Below, one piece after another: positions 7,388 to 15,438 of a DNA stretch of 32,280 bases. Origin of the DNA: Gammaproteobacteria bacterium (GTDB lineage: Bacteria; Pseudomonadota; Gammaproteobacteria; Woeseiales; Woeseiaceae); contig NYWX01000004.1 in the NCBI GenBank assembly GCA_002685275.1, positions 1-32,280 on the forward strand. Reading direction: 5' to 3'. Every line of letters starts with the position of its first letter. Position 1 is the stretch's first letter. Made by a program: the position numbers and the translations under genes. A model generated the notes under the pieces. The model worked only from the letters and a program-made list of their open reading frames with translations. It made no database searches and had not been told where the DNA came from.

Positions 7388-8596
7388 TTAAGTCTCATCT
7401 GCTTCAAGAGTGGCTATGGTATCTACAATTTCGATATATTTTTCGTAGAATTCCTCTGATTCTCCTTCTTCGAGGGTAACTGGAGTTTGAACACCCCCTT
7501 CTGAAAACTTAATTAAACCAATGTTGTTAAAAAACCTTGCTACACCAACTGCAGCATCTACACTTCCTAAGAATTTTAAAAAACTTAGTGAACCAAAGTT
7601 TTGCACTTCCCCAATCGTTGGATAGTATTTGGTGATACGTGTGAAAATAATATCTCTCTCTCTATCTACAAAAACAAACTGCCCAAATTTTCCACTGGTG
7701 TTATATATTTTCGCTTGATCATCATATTTTGAAATCCACCATTGTAGGCTGTAGCCTCTGGTATCGCTGTGAGGCCATCCCATGCTAGGTGTGCTGCCCC
7801 AATGTAGTTTTAAAGATTCATCAACATAATCTTTAGAAATAATTTTCTCTCCATTCCAATTGCCGTCTCTTGAAAAAAGCAATCCAAATCTTGAGTAATC
7901 TCTTGCAGACATATCTAAGCAACAATAAGTTAACGTATTCCCAGCACTGTCTTCCCAAGCAATATAATCATCTAAACCAATCTTGCTAAATATCCTTTCA
8001 TCTATAAGTGTTTTTGCTGTTTTACCGGTCACATTTTTTAGAATTTCAGCCATCAACATCGAGTTCACATTGTTGTATTCAAATTTTGCACCTGGTTCGC
8101 TCTCTACACCAACCTTAAGAGCGTATTCCATGTGATCATCTTCAAAAAACATCTTTTCATGTTCATGGCTTGGAAACTCAAGACCACTTGTCATATTAAG
8201 AATTTGTCTGATGGTGATATCTTTCTTTTCTGATGTATCGTATTCCTTAATATATTTACTTACCGGATCATCAAGACTATTAATTTCACCTCTATCAAGT
8301 GAAATACCAATTAAAGCAGCATAGAAACTTTTTGCTGTAGACCATGATGTGCCATATGAGTTTTGATCAAAGCCCTCTGCATATTGCTCTTTAACAATGT
8401 ATCCATCTTTAATTAGAACAGCACTCATTGTTGCTTGGTCACTAAAGGTTAACTCAAAAAGCTTATCAAGCTGTTCTTCATTTAGATTTGATTCTTGTGC
8501 AGTTCGTGTTTCCCATGTGTTGTCTGGAAAATAAGCTTCAGCTGATGCTTCAGCTATAGTGAAACTCAATATTAAGAGTGTTATAAGTAGACTCAT
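7388..8596 (-). CDS. Exported serine hydrolase, beta-lactamase class C / EstB-type
   Basis: This 402-residue protein has a short signal peptide (ending near residue 19, ASA) and the penicillin-binding-protein/beta-lactamase fold signature. The nucleophile motif SxxK is S86-T-A-K89, the YxN motif is Y174-N-N176, and a TSGKFG segment at 300-305 stands where class C enzymes have KTG. The surrounding EYNNVNSMLMAEIL and DYSRFGLLFSRDGNWNGEKII are typical of the broad serine-hydrolase group that includes esterases and amidases. Antibiotic hydrolysis is not implied; most of this group are esterases or peptidases of unknown substrate. The start follows an excellent AGGAGA site. The small membrane gene 8677-8934 lies 80 bases upstream on the same strand. 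Confidence 0.85.
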   Translation of the reverse strand: MSLLITLLILSFTIAEASAEAYFPDNTWETRTAQESNLNEEQLDKLFELTFSDQATMSAVLIKDGYIVKEQYAEGFDQNSYGTSWSTAKSFYAALIGISLDRGEINSLDDPVSKYIKEYDTSEKKDITIRQILNMTSGLEFPSHEHEKMFFEDDHMEYALKVGVESEPGAKFEYNNVNSMLMAEILKNVTGKTAKTLIDERIFSKIGLDDYIAWEDSAGNTLTYCCLDMSARDYSRFGLLFSRDGNWNGEKIISKDYVDESLKLHWGSTPSMGWPHSDTRGYSLQWWISKYDDQAKIYNTSGKFGQFVFVDRERDIIFTRITKYYPTIGEVQNFGSLSFLKFLGSVDAAVGVARFFNNIGLIKFSEGGVQTPVTLEEGESEEFYEKYIEIVDTIATLEADET

Positions 8597-8676
8597 TTCG
8601 TCTCCTAAATATCAATTACCAATTAATATGTTTCCATATTTACAATTTTTCCAAAAAAGTTTGTATCTAGTTTGTA

Positions 8677-8934
8677 TCAATTTTTTTGTTCATCCCCTGC
8701 TTTTTTATTTTTGTGATAACCTTGGAAAGCAATATAAGTCTGTATCAAGTTAGCAAGAACAAAAGCAAATAAATCTACAAAGATAAAAACTGCTGCTCCT
8801 GAAAATCTTGCCACACCAGTAAGCAGATAACCATTTAATCTAGTCTCATGCTTAACAGAACTAACCAAATATAAACTCATAATGCTCAAAATTAAAATTA
8901 CCCATTGCCCATATTGTAAGAAATTCTCAATCAT
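8677..8934 (-). CDS. Small membrane protein of unknown function
   Basis: This 85-residue protein has two or three membrane helices: WVILILSIMSLYLVSS near residues 11-27, then GAAVFIFVDLFAFVLANLIQTYIAF near 47-71. The tail (KNKKAGDEQKN) is charged. No family was recognised. I choose ATG at 8932-8934 because GAGG lies seven bases upstream; the preceding TTG is less likely. It lies 33 bases beyond the distal copy of the guaA 3' end. Before the intervening element inserted, it would have followed guaA directly on the same strand and was probably at the tail of the guaBA transcript. Confidence 0.55.
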   Translation of the reverse strand: MIENFLQYGQWVILILSIMSLYLVSSVKHETRLNGYLLTGVARFSGAAVFIFVDLFAFVLANLIQTYIAFQGYHKNKKAGDEQKN

Positions 8935-8968
8935 CAATTACCTCTTTAAATTATTGATTTATTAATCT

Positions 8969-8988
8969 TATTCCCACTCAATCGTTGC
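8969..8988 (-). repeat. Distal attachment-site copy (guaA 3'-end duplicate)
   Basis: The 20 bases tattcccactcaatcgttgc are identical to 10955-10974. On the minus strand they encode the last six residues of GuaA (ATIEWE) and the first two bases of a stop codon, completed here as TAA at 8968-8970. No guaA sequence precedes this copy, so it is a displaced gene end as left by site-specific integration. Confidence 0.85.
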
Positions 8989-9296
8989 GAGATTTGAAAC
9001 CCTTATAAAAAGGGGGTTACAGAGAGATAAAAAGTAGTTTGTCATATGTATGTCACGACTGTTATGTGTTTTTTGTATCATCTTCCTCATTTTAAACTAT
9101 TTTGTGACAAGGTTTACTATGTGTTTTAAATAAGAGATCAAAGACTACGAAATGACTACTCTCGGAACGCAATAAAACAGTGTTCTTGTGAGTGGGGTAG
9201 TTAGTCTTAGACACCTTTTTAGTTGAGGGATTTAGGATAGATAAAGAAACTATTTGTTCTGGGAAGAGTGCTGGGGGTTCTATTGTTGACGGATGA
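8989..9296. other. Non-coding left part of the guaA island
   Basis: No coding frame was recognised. The region has a CCCTT/AAGGG hairpin at 9000-9014 close to the attachment repeat, two copies of TATGTGTTTT, and an imperfect inverted repeat at about 9154-9207 (ACTAC..CTC..GAAC against GTTC..GAG..GTAGT). These could be recombination or regulatory sites; none matches a known element. Confidence 0.4.
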
Positions 9297-9425
9297 GTGA
9301 CACTGGAGACAATTGACCAAGTGGCGGAAATGCGTCAGAAACGAGAAAGCGGAGTGTTGATCAAGGATTTGATAAACGAATACGGTCTATCGAAAGCATC
9401 CGTCTATCAGTTGATGACAGGATAG
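9297..9425 (+). CDS. Orphan helix-turn-helix reading frame (resolvase C-terminal-like)
   Basis: From GTG at 9297 a 42-residue frame reads QVAEMRQKRESGVLIKDLIN and EYGLSKASVYQLMTG. This closely matches the layout of the HTH domain at the C-terminus of serine recombinases of the Hin/resolvase type (basic-loop helix, ESG turn, then GLSKASVYQLM recognition helix). No catalytic resolvase domain is found upstream; a stop sits directly before the GTG. It is either a remnant of a serine recombinase or a genuine tiny DNA-binding protein such as an excisionase or regulator. There is no clear ribosome site. Confidence 0.45.
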   Translation: MTLETIDQVAEMRQKRESGVLIKDLINEYGLSKASVYQLMTG

Positions 9426-9452
9426 TTTCTAGTTACGTTTTTTGACGTTGTT

Positions 9453-10268
9453 TTAGATCTTAAGTAGACCAGAAAACTTCAGGTGATAACCCGCACCGCG
9501 CAACAAAGAAAGATAGTTGCCATTCTCCTTAGCGTCAGTATCGAAAAGATCGTGAGCAGAGACCAAAGTCACCTCTGAAATGTATCCAGATGTTGCGGAA
9601 CCTGAGGCGCCCTCTTTGATCTTCTCGATCAAACCGTTCTCCAACTCTGGTTCATTAGGATAACGCGCAACGGCAACTACAACGAAATTAGGTTTTCCTT
9701 CCTCATCTACGAAAAAAATGGAAGGATGTACGTTAGGGTCAGAGTTCGTTGAAAGAATAGTTCCGCCTGACTCCTCTATTTCTTTAACGACTCGAAGATT
9801 AGCAATATCCGCGACTTCCCAATCGGTGATCTCTACATCTTGGTTGGTCATGTAATCCTGCGGATTGATCAGTTCATTCGTTTCTGCGTGCTTTAGACCC
9901 CAACCTTCATTCACAGGCATCCAGTCCCCATTGTCGTCTTTCTGCATCTCAAGAATGCATGGGACTCCATTCCCCAACTCAGCGGCATAGATGCAACTCT
10001 TGACCGAAGATGGTGGTTGCACCTCTTCGTTCGCATCACAGACATGGATGAAGAAGATCTGATTCCCAAGAACGAATGAGAGGTGCTCCAAGACGATAGG
10101 CGTGAGGGAAGCGCGAATAAAGCGCTTACGCCCAAGGTCATTCATTTCAGATAAGTGAACTCCCGCCGCCCGCCAGCATGGCACAAAGTCCTCAGATGCC
10201 GTTTCAAATTCCACTGGAAACAAACTTTGCAAGTTATTAATATTTTTCTCCAGACTTAGTACCCACAA
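9453..10268 (-). CDS. Island protein of unknown function
   Basis: This is a soluble protein of up to 271 residues with no signal peptide or membrane helix and no family I recognise. It is acidic and Asn/Glu-rich. Distinct features are FVPCWRAAGVHLSEMNDLG near residues 28-46, an FVLGNQIFFIHV strand near 66-77, GNGVPCILEMQKDDNGDWMP near 99-118, and a C-terminal half with IFFVDEEGKPNFVVVAVARY. The longest frame starts at TTG (10266-10268) and has no ribosome site; GTG or ATG codons further in, such as M42, are possible. The G+C is distinctly higher than in the adjacent gene and the housekeeping genes, suggesting separate acquisition. Its 5' end overlaps the 3' end of the next island gene by up to 32 bases. 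Confidence 0.6.
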   Translation of the reverse strand: MWVLSLEKNINNLQSLFPVEFETASEDFVPCWRAAGVHLSEMNDLGRKRFIRASLTPIVLEHLSFVLGNQIFFIHVCDANEEVQPPSSVKSCIYAAELGNGVPCILEMQKDDNGDWMPVNEGWGLKHAETNELINPQDYMTNQDVEITDWEVADIANLRVVKEIEESGGTILSTNSDPNVHPSIFFVDEEGKPNFVVVAVARYPNEPELENGLIEKIKEGASGSATSGYISEVTLVSAHDLFDTDAKENGNYLSLLRGAGYHLKFSGLLKI

Positions 10269-10920
10269 GTGATTGAGGATGAGAGATGAGGTTTATTCTT
10301 CTAATCTTACCCTCAACAGACTTCGGTGATACATCAGACTCATTAAGAATTTTCCAAAGGGCAATATCACTGTCTAAATTTTGATCATGATAAATATCTT
10401 TGCCCTCTGAGAAATTTATACTAAAGGATAAGGATTTTAGGTTCTTCTGAAGATAAAGTTCTTTGAGATTATTGAACATCTTCCTTTCCATATGCACCTC
10501 TAAAGAGTTTGTATTTATGTCATATGAAGAAGAGTCTACCTCCTTGAAAACATCCAAAAACACCCTTGATGTTCCCTCATCCTCTTTTATCAGGGGGATA
10601 ATTATTATATCAAAACCCCTGAACCCAGTTTCTCCAAAAAAAGAAACTCTAGAAAATTCACTTTTTCCCTTGCATCGAAACTTTTCTGTATTTTCTGGGT
10701 TGTAATGAGGGTCCACTCCCCTGTGTTTATCCACATCTTGAGATTCAAGGATTTGCTCCCCCTGAGGATCATACATTTTATTAGAATAGGTAATTTCTTC
10801 TATTTCTAACCTCAATGAAATAAAGGGAATTTTATAAACTTTTTCTACAAAACCAACTTTCTCAATTACAGAACCATCCGTTTGTTTGATAATTTCAAAT
10901 TTTCTTTTTATTCTCTTCAT
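10237..10920 (-). CDS. Island protein of unknown function
   Basis: This soluble protein has 227 residues. It begins with a basic MKRIKRKFEIIKQ and alternates short beta-like strands (SRVSFFGETGFRGFDIIIIP) with charged loops; the C-terminal segment (KSVEGKIRRINLISHPQS) is basic. I recognise no domain. The gene is low in G+C, unlike its downstream partner. It begins 34 bases after the end of guaA on the same strand, so it may be read through from guaBA. No good ribosome site precedes ATG 10918-10920. With the overlapping gene it may form a two-gene cargo module; a defence or toxin-type role is possible but unsupported by any motif. Confidence 0.55.
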   Translation of the reverse strand: MKRIKRKFEIIKQTDGSVIEKVGFVEKVYKIPFISLRLEIEEITYSNKMYDPQGEQILESQDVDKHRGVDPHYNPENTEKFRCKGKSEFSRVSFFGETGFRGFDIIIIPLIKEDEGTSRVFLDVFKEVDSSSYDINTNSLEVHMERKMFNNLKELYLQKNLKSLSFSINFSEGKDIYHDQNLDSDIALWKILNESDVSPKSVEGKIRRINLISHPQSLVGTKSGEKY

Positions 10921-10953
10921 ACTTTGTTTTATATGATTTTAAAAAATTTGCAA

Positions 10954-12519
10954 CTATTCCCACTCAATCGTTGCCGGTGGTTTACCGCTTATGTCATAGG
11001 TTACTCGTGAGATACCCTCAATCTCATTAATAATCCTAAGTGATACATGTTCTAAAAAATCATGCGGTAAACGAGCCCAGCGTGCCGTCATAAAATCTAT
11101 TGTTTCAACAGCACGTAAAGCAATCACATAATCATACTTTCGACCATCCCCCATCACGCCAACAGATTTTATAGGTAAAAACACTGCGAAAGCCTGGCTG
11201 GTTTTTTTATAAAGGTTATGCATATGCAATTCTTCAATAAAAATATTGTCGGCTAACTGCAATAAGGTGGCAAATTCTTTTTTTACTTCACCTAATATCC
11301 TTACCCCCAAACCGGGTCCTGGAAATGGATGCCTATAAACCATCTTTTCTGGTAACCCAAGCTCAATTCCAATTTCACGCACTTCATCTTTAAATAATTC
11401 ACGTAAAGGCTCAACAAGTGACATACGCATATAATCCGGTAGTCCGCCCACATTATGGTGTGATTTGATGACATGCGCTTTGCCTGTCTTTGATCTAGCT
11501 GACTCTATAACGTCTGGATAAATTGTACCTTGTGCAAGCCATTTTATATCATTTAACTTACTTGCCTCTTCATCAAAAACTTCTATAAATTGAGTACCTA
11601 TAATTTTCCGTTTTTGTTCAGGGTCTGAAATACCTTTTAATGCATTAAAAAAACGATCGGCTGCGTTTACTCGAATCACATTAAGATTCATGTGCTTTGA
11701 AAATGTCTCCATAATTTGATCGCCTTCGTTATGACGCATCAATCCATGATCGACAAATACACAGACAAGTTGATTGCCAATTGCCTCATGCAATAATGCA
11801 GCTACGACAGTGGAATCAACACCGCCTGATAATCCAAGTAAGACTTTATCATTACCCACTTTTTTACGAACTTCATTTTTGGCATTAGAGACAATGTTAT
11901 CTGCGGTCCAATTACCTGGACATTTACAAATATCTCGAACAAATCGACGAAGAATTTCTTTTCCTTGCGGGGTATGAGTTACCTCAGGATGAAACTGCAA
12001 GCCATAGAAGTTGCGTTTCGAATTCTCCATTACTGCCAAAGGTGAATTTGAGCTACTAGCAGTTACCTTAAATCCTGGTGGAACTTCAACCACTCGGTCA
12101 CCGTGACTCATCCAAACTTTTAGAATTGATTCATTATCATCATCACTTAAATTTGCTAAAAGACTCGACTCTTTTGGGGTTATCTCTGCATACCCGAACT
12201 CTCTATGGGCTGACGTTTCTACTTTACCCCCCAACTCTGCTGCCATGGTCTGCATACCGTAGCAAATGCCAAGAACAGGAACTTTAGAATCAAATACAGA
12301 AAGTGATACTCGGGGCCCATCTTTAAAATGAACAGATTCAGGGCCTCCCGAAAGGATTATGCCGCTTGGTTTGAATGCTGCGATATCTTCATCTGAAATA
12401 TCCCAGGAGTGGACTTCAGAATAAACCCCTTGTTCTCGAACACACCGGGCTATTAATTGTGTGTATTGACTACCAAAATCTAGGATTAAGAGCCTGTGAA
12501 CATGGATATCTTGTTGCAT
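10954..12519 (-). CDS. guaA: GMP synthase (glutamine-hydrolysing)
   Basis: GuaA converts XMP, ATP and glutamine to GMP in the last step of guanine nucleotide synthesis. The protein has 521 residues (E. coli 525) and is complete. An N-terminal class I glutamine amidotransferase domain carries the nucleophile C86 (ICYGMQT) and H177/E179 (QFHPEV). The ATP-pyrophosphatase P-loop is SGGVDS at 231-236. A C-terminal dimerisation domain ends in PPATIEWE. It starts three bases after the guaB stop with no obvious ribosome site of its own, so translation is probably coupled to guaB. The extreme 3' end is the attachment site of the adjacent mini-island. Confidence 0.98.
   Translation of the reverse strand: MQQDIHVHRLLILDFGSQYTQLIARCVREQGVYSEVHSWDISDEDIAAFKPSGIILSGGPESVHFKDGPRVSLSVFDSKVPVLGICYGMQTMAAELGGKVETSAHREFGYAEITPKESSLLANLSDDDNESILKVWMSHGDRVVEVPPGFKVTASSSNSPLAVMENSKRNFYGLQFHPEVTHTPQGKEILRRFVRDICKCPGNWTADNIVSNAKNEVRKKVGNDKVLLGLSGGVDSTVVAALLHEAIGNQLVCVFVDHGLMRHNEGDQIMETFSKHMNLNVIRVNAADRFFNALKGISDPEQKRKIIGTQFIEVFDEEASKLNDIKWLAQGTIYPDVIESARSKTGKAHVIKSHHNVGGLPDYMRMSLVEPLRELFKDEVREIGIELGLPEKMVYRHPFPGPGLGVRILGEVKKEFATLLQLADNIFIEELHMHNLYKKTSQAFAVFLPIKSVGVMGDGRKYDYVIALRAVETIDFMTARWARLPHDFLEHVSLRIINEIEGISRVTYDISGKPPATIEWE
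10955..10974 (-). repeat. Proximal attachment-site copy within guaA 3' end
   Basis: This is identical to 8969-8988. It encodes the final ATIEWE of GuaA and the first two bases of its stop, completed by an island-side base as TAG (10954-10956). Confidence 0.85.
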
Positions 12520-12522
12520 GAA

Positions 12523-13992
12523 TTAGGAATTAGTGCCGTAATTAGGAGCTTCTTTTGTAATGGATACATCGTGAACATGACTTTCTGCCATTCCAGCACC
12601 TGTAATTTTTACAAATAATGGTTTTGTACGCATTTCATTAATGCTTGCGCTTCCGGTATAGCCCATAGCTGCCCGAATTCCACCGATAAGCTGGTGAACA
12701 ATGGCTGAAAATGCACCTTTATAAGGAACGCGCCCTTCAATGCCCTCTGGAACTAATTTCTCTAATTCTTCAGTTGCATCCTGAAAATAACGATCCGATG
12801 AACCGTGCGACCTACCCATTGCACCGACTGATCCCATGCCTCTGTATGCTTTGTAAGAACGACCTTGGTACAGTTCAACCTCACCTGGAGACTCTTCAGT
12901 ACCAGCGAACATACTGCCAATCATTGCGCAATGAGCTCCAGCAACCAAGGCCTTTGCTATATCACCAGAGTATCGTATTCCACCGTCTGCAATTAATGGC
13001 ACTCCAGACTTCTTAAGTGCATTAGCAACTTCTGAAACTGCTGAAATTTGCGGTACACCTACACCTGCTATAACGCGTGTTGTACAAATAGAGCCGGGGC
13101 CAATACCCACTTTTACACCATCGGCACCGGCCTCAACTAAAGCAAGCGCAGCTTCGGCTGTAACAATATTGCCGCCAAGAACTTGTAAATTTGGGTGGGC
13201 TGACTTTATGCGAGATATTCGATCAAGCACTCCTTTTGAGTGGCCATGAGAAGTATCAACAGCAATTAAATCAACGCCTGCTTCCACTAAAGCATCAACT
13301 CGATCATCAGTATCTTGTGAAGTTCCAACAGCCGCGCCAACTCGCAAGGCACCGCTATCATCCTTGCACGCCATAGGAAAATCTTCAGCTTTCTGAAAAT
13401 CTTTTGCGGTGATCATGCCGCGTAATTCAAAATTATTATCGACAACCAGAACTTTTTCTATACGATGCTTATGAAGTAGCGATAAAACTTCTTCATCATC
13501 TGCACCCTCGTTAACTGTTACCAAACGTTCCTTTGGAGTCATTACAGCCGATACAGGAGCATCAAGTTTTGTCTCAAACCGAAGATCGCGATGGGTCACA
13601 ATGCCAACGGTTTTTTTACCGTCTACAACTGGCACGCCGGAAATACCCATTGAGCGAGTTAATTCGATAACTTCACGTATTGTCATTATCGGCGTAACAG
13701 TGATTGGTTTTCTGACCATACCTGATTCAAACTTTTTGACTTTTAAAACTTGATCAGCATGATCTTTTATTGACATATTCTTATGTATTATGCCAATTCC
13801 ACCTTCTTGCGCGAGTGCGATTGCAAGCCTAGATTCTGTAACAGTGTCCATTGCTGCTGATATGAGAGGTATATTGAGAGAAATTTGACGTGTTAATGAT
13901 GTACTTAAGTCAACTTCCCGAGGTAACACCTCTGAATATCCAGGCTGAAGAAGAACGTCGTCAAATGTCAGGGCTTCGAGAGCTATTCGCAT
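12523..13992 (-). CDS. guaB: Inosine-5'-monophosphate dehydrogenase
   Basis: GuaB oxidises IMP to XMP with NAD+, the rate-limiting step to GMP. The 489-residue protein has the (beta/alpha)8 barrel with the catalytic loop [12 protein letters not shown] (C303), two CBS domains inserted at about 90-205 (with [10 protein letters not shown] between them), the mobile flap SYRGMGS and the terminal [13 protein letters not shown] choose ATG 13990-13992 because [15 protein letters not shown] aligns with E. coli GuaB; an in-frame GTG at 13999-14001 would add three residues. A sigma70 promoter at 14027-14055 drives guaBA. Confidence 0.97.
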   Translation of the reverse strand: MRIALEALTFDDVLLQPGYSEVLPREVDLSTSLTRQISLNIPLISAAMDTVTESRLAIALAQEGGIGIIHKNMSIKDHADQVLKVKKFESGMVRKPITVTPIMTIREVIELTRSMGISGVPVVDGKKTVGIVTHRDLRFETKLDAPVSAVMTPKERLVTVNEGADDEEVLSLLHKHRIEKVLVVDNNFELRGMITAKDFQKAEDFPMACKDDSGALRVGAAVGTSQDTDDRVDALVEAGVDLIAVDTSHGHSKGVLDRISRIKSAHPNLQVLGGNIVTAEAALALVEAGADGVKVGIGPGSICTTRVIAGVGVPQISAVSEVANALKKSGVPLIADGGIRYSGDIAKALVAGAHCAMIGSMFAGTEESPGEVELYQGRSYKAYRGMGSVGAMGRSHGSSDRYFQDATEELEKLVPEGIEGRVPYKGAFSAIVHQLIGGIRAAMGYTGSASINEMRTKPLFVKITGAGMAESHVHDVSITKEAPNYGTNS

Positions 13993-14026
13993 GAGATTCA
14001 CATCTTTTTATAAAATACTTACACTT

Positions 14027-14055
14027 ATTGTACGCTGGTCAGAAATGCAGGTAAA
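14027..14055 (-). promoter_or_regulatory. guaBA promoter
   Basis: On the minus strand, -35 TTTACC (14050-14055) and -10 TACAAT (14027-14032) are separated by an optimal 17 bases. Transcription would start near 14020, giving a leader of about 28 bases before guaB. The spacing and 4/6 plus 5/6 matches make this the best promoter in the window apart from the one at 1797-1826. Confidence 0.6.
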
Positions 14056-14066
14056 CGTCAGTCGGT

Positions 14067-14082
14067 GCTATATACTATAGAG
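14067..14082 (+). promoter_or_regulatory. Candidate xseA -10 element abutting the start codon
   Basis: TATACT (14071-14076), preceded by a TG-containing extended region (TGCTATA at 14066-14072), ends six bases before the xseA ATG at 14083. If used, transcription would start at or next to the ATG, giving a leaderless message. No ribosome site precedes the ATG, which fits. No good -35 is visible. Confidence 0.35.
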
Positions 14083-15438
14083 ATGCAAGCAAAAACACCG
14101 GTAAATACAGTAATTTCTATCAGTCAACTCAATCGACGCGTTAAAACACTCATTGAACAGGGAATAACAAGACTTTGGGTGGAGGGTGAAATATCAAATC
14201 TATCCAAGCCTGCATCTGGCCATATTTATCTAAGTTTAAAAGATGATAGCGCGCAAGTTAGTGCTGCTTGGTTTCGTTCCCGCCACGGAATCCAAAAAAC
14301 CAGCTATAAAAATGGTGACCGAGTTTTAGCTTTTGGCCGAGTGAGCTTATATGAAGCCCGTGGAAACTATCAATTAATAATAGAAGAAATGGAGCCTGCC
14401 GGTGAAGGTATCCTGAAGCGTCGCTTTGATGCGCTTAAACTAAAGTTAACTAATGAAGGTCTATTTGATGAAGATAGAAAGAAAGTTATACCCAAATTAC
14501 CGGGCCACATTGGTATTGTAACCTCCCCCAGTGGGGCTGCAATCCGAGATGTTTTAAGTATATTGAAACGTCGATTCCCAGCAATACCGATCACTATCTA
14601 TCCAGCAGCTGTACAAGGGGACGCGGCACCAACTGAGTTAATAAAAGCATTATCTGCTGCTGATAGAAGAAAAGATTGTGATGTATTAATTTTATGTCGT
14701 GGAGGAGGATCAATTGAGGATCTATGGGCTTTTAATGATGAAATGCTAGCCCGTGCCATATCAGAATGTAACCTTCCCATTATCAGTGCTGTAGGGCATG
14801 AAACTGACTTTACAATTGCTGACTTTGTGGCTGACATTCGAGCACCAACACCATCTGTAGCTGCAGAATTAGTTGTCCCTAACTTTGAAGATTGGTTGAT
14901 TCAATTTTCTGAGATCAAAGAACGTATAAGAAGAATTGGGCAACGTACTTTAGATGAGAAGACACAAGAAATTGATTGGTTGAGTCGTCGTTTAATTTCT
15001 AATAATCCAACCGTAAAATTAAAACAACAATTTCAAAATCTTCTTGAGAAAAATAATAGACTTAATTCTGTTATTCAACAGCTCTTACTTAAGCAAGAAA
15101 ATTCACTTCAAATGATAAAGAGTAAATTAATATCACTTTCACCTAAATCAACTTTACAACAATCAATCTTAAATTTTTATCGACATAAACAAAGATTGGT
15201 TATAACAATTAAAGATTCCTTATCCAGTAAAAATCATAAACTTGATTTACTCAAAACATCACTTAATTCTGTAAGTCCACTTGCAACACTTGATCGTGGA
15301 TATGCTATCGTCAAAGATAATGAAACCAATAAAATTCTGCACAAATCCTCAGAAGCTGAAGATGGAGATAATATTCGAGTGCAATTATCTGAGGGAGAAC
15401 TCATTGCTAAGATAAAAGAAATTATTAAAAATGAATAA
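14083..15438 (+). CDS. xseA: Exodeoxyribonuclease VII large subunit
   Basis: XseA is the catalytic subunit of ExoVII, which degrades single-stranded DNA from both ends together with XseB. The 451-residue protein has the N-terminal OB-fold (ISQLNRRVKTL, LWVEGEISNLSKPASGHIYLSLKDD), the catalytic domain with GIVTSPSGAAIRDVL, LILCRGGGSIEDLWAFNDE and SAVGHETDFTIADFVADIRAPTPS, a long coiled coil, and the C-terminal LDRGYAIV. The start is ATG 14083; an in-frame GTG at 14065 lies upstream of the likely -10 and is unlikely. xseB is not adjacent. It overlaps the next gene by eight bases. Confidence 0.96.
   Translation: MQAKTPVNTVISISQLNRRVKTLIEQGITRLWVEGEISNLSKPASGHIYLSLKDDSAQVSAAWFRSRHGIQKTSYKNGDRVLAFGRVSLYEARGNYQLIIEEMEPAGEGILKRRFDALKLKLTNEGLFDEDRKKVIPKLPGHIGIVTSPSGAAIRDVLSILKRRFPAIPITIYPAAVQGDAAPTELIKALSAADRRKDCDVLILCRGGGSIEDLWAFNDEMLARAISECNLPIISAVGHETDFTIADFVADIRAPTPSVAAELVVPNFEDWLIQFSEIKERIRRIGQRTLDEKTQEIDWLSRRLISNNPTVKLKQQFQNLLEKNNRLNSVIQQLLLKQENSLQMIKSKLISLSPKSTLQQSILNFYRHKQRLVITIKDSLSSKNHKLDLLKTSLNSVSPLATLDRGYAIVKDNETNKILHKSSEAEDGDNIRVQLSEGELIAKIKEIIKNE

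Larger units (their letters stand above)
8969..10974. mobile_element. Mini genomic island integrated at the 3' end of guaA
   Basis: Exact 20-base direct repeats bound a segment with a unit length of 1,986 bases. The 3' end of guaA is a well-known target of tyrosine-recombinase islands, which rebuild the gene end on one side and leave the displaced end on the other, as seen here. The cargo is two overlapping unrecognised genes on the minus strand and a short orphan HTH frame on the plus strand. There is no integrase, so this is either a deletion remnant or an element mobilised in trans. The G+C of 9453-10268 is clearly higher than the surroundings: the row 9961-10020 has 33 G/C of 60. Integration changed the guaA stop from TAA to TAG. 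Confidence 0.75.

Noticed and set aside
9154..9207. Imperfect inverted repeat as an insertion-sequence end or replication origin
   Set aside because: The arms have several mismatches and there is no transposase, replication gene or target-site duplication next to it. Recorded only as part of the non-coding island segment.
9911..10141. Overlapping open frame of 76 codons on the minus strand inside the G+C-rich island gene
   Set aside because: It is wholly contained in the longer frame, has a low-complexity Ser/Arg-rich product typical of a shadow frame, and no ribosome site.
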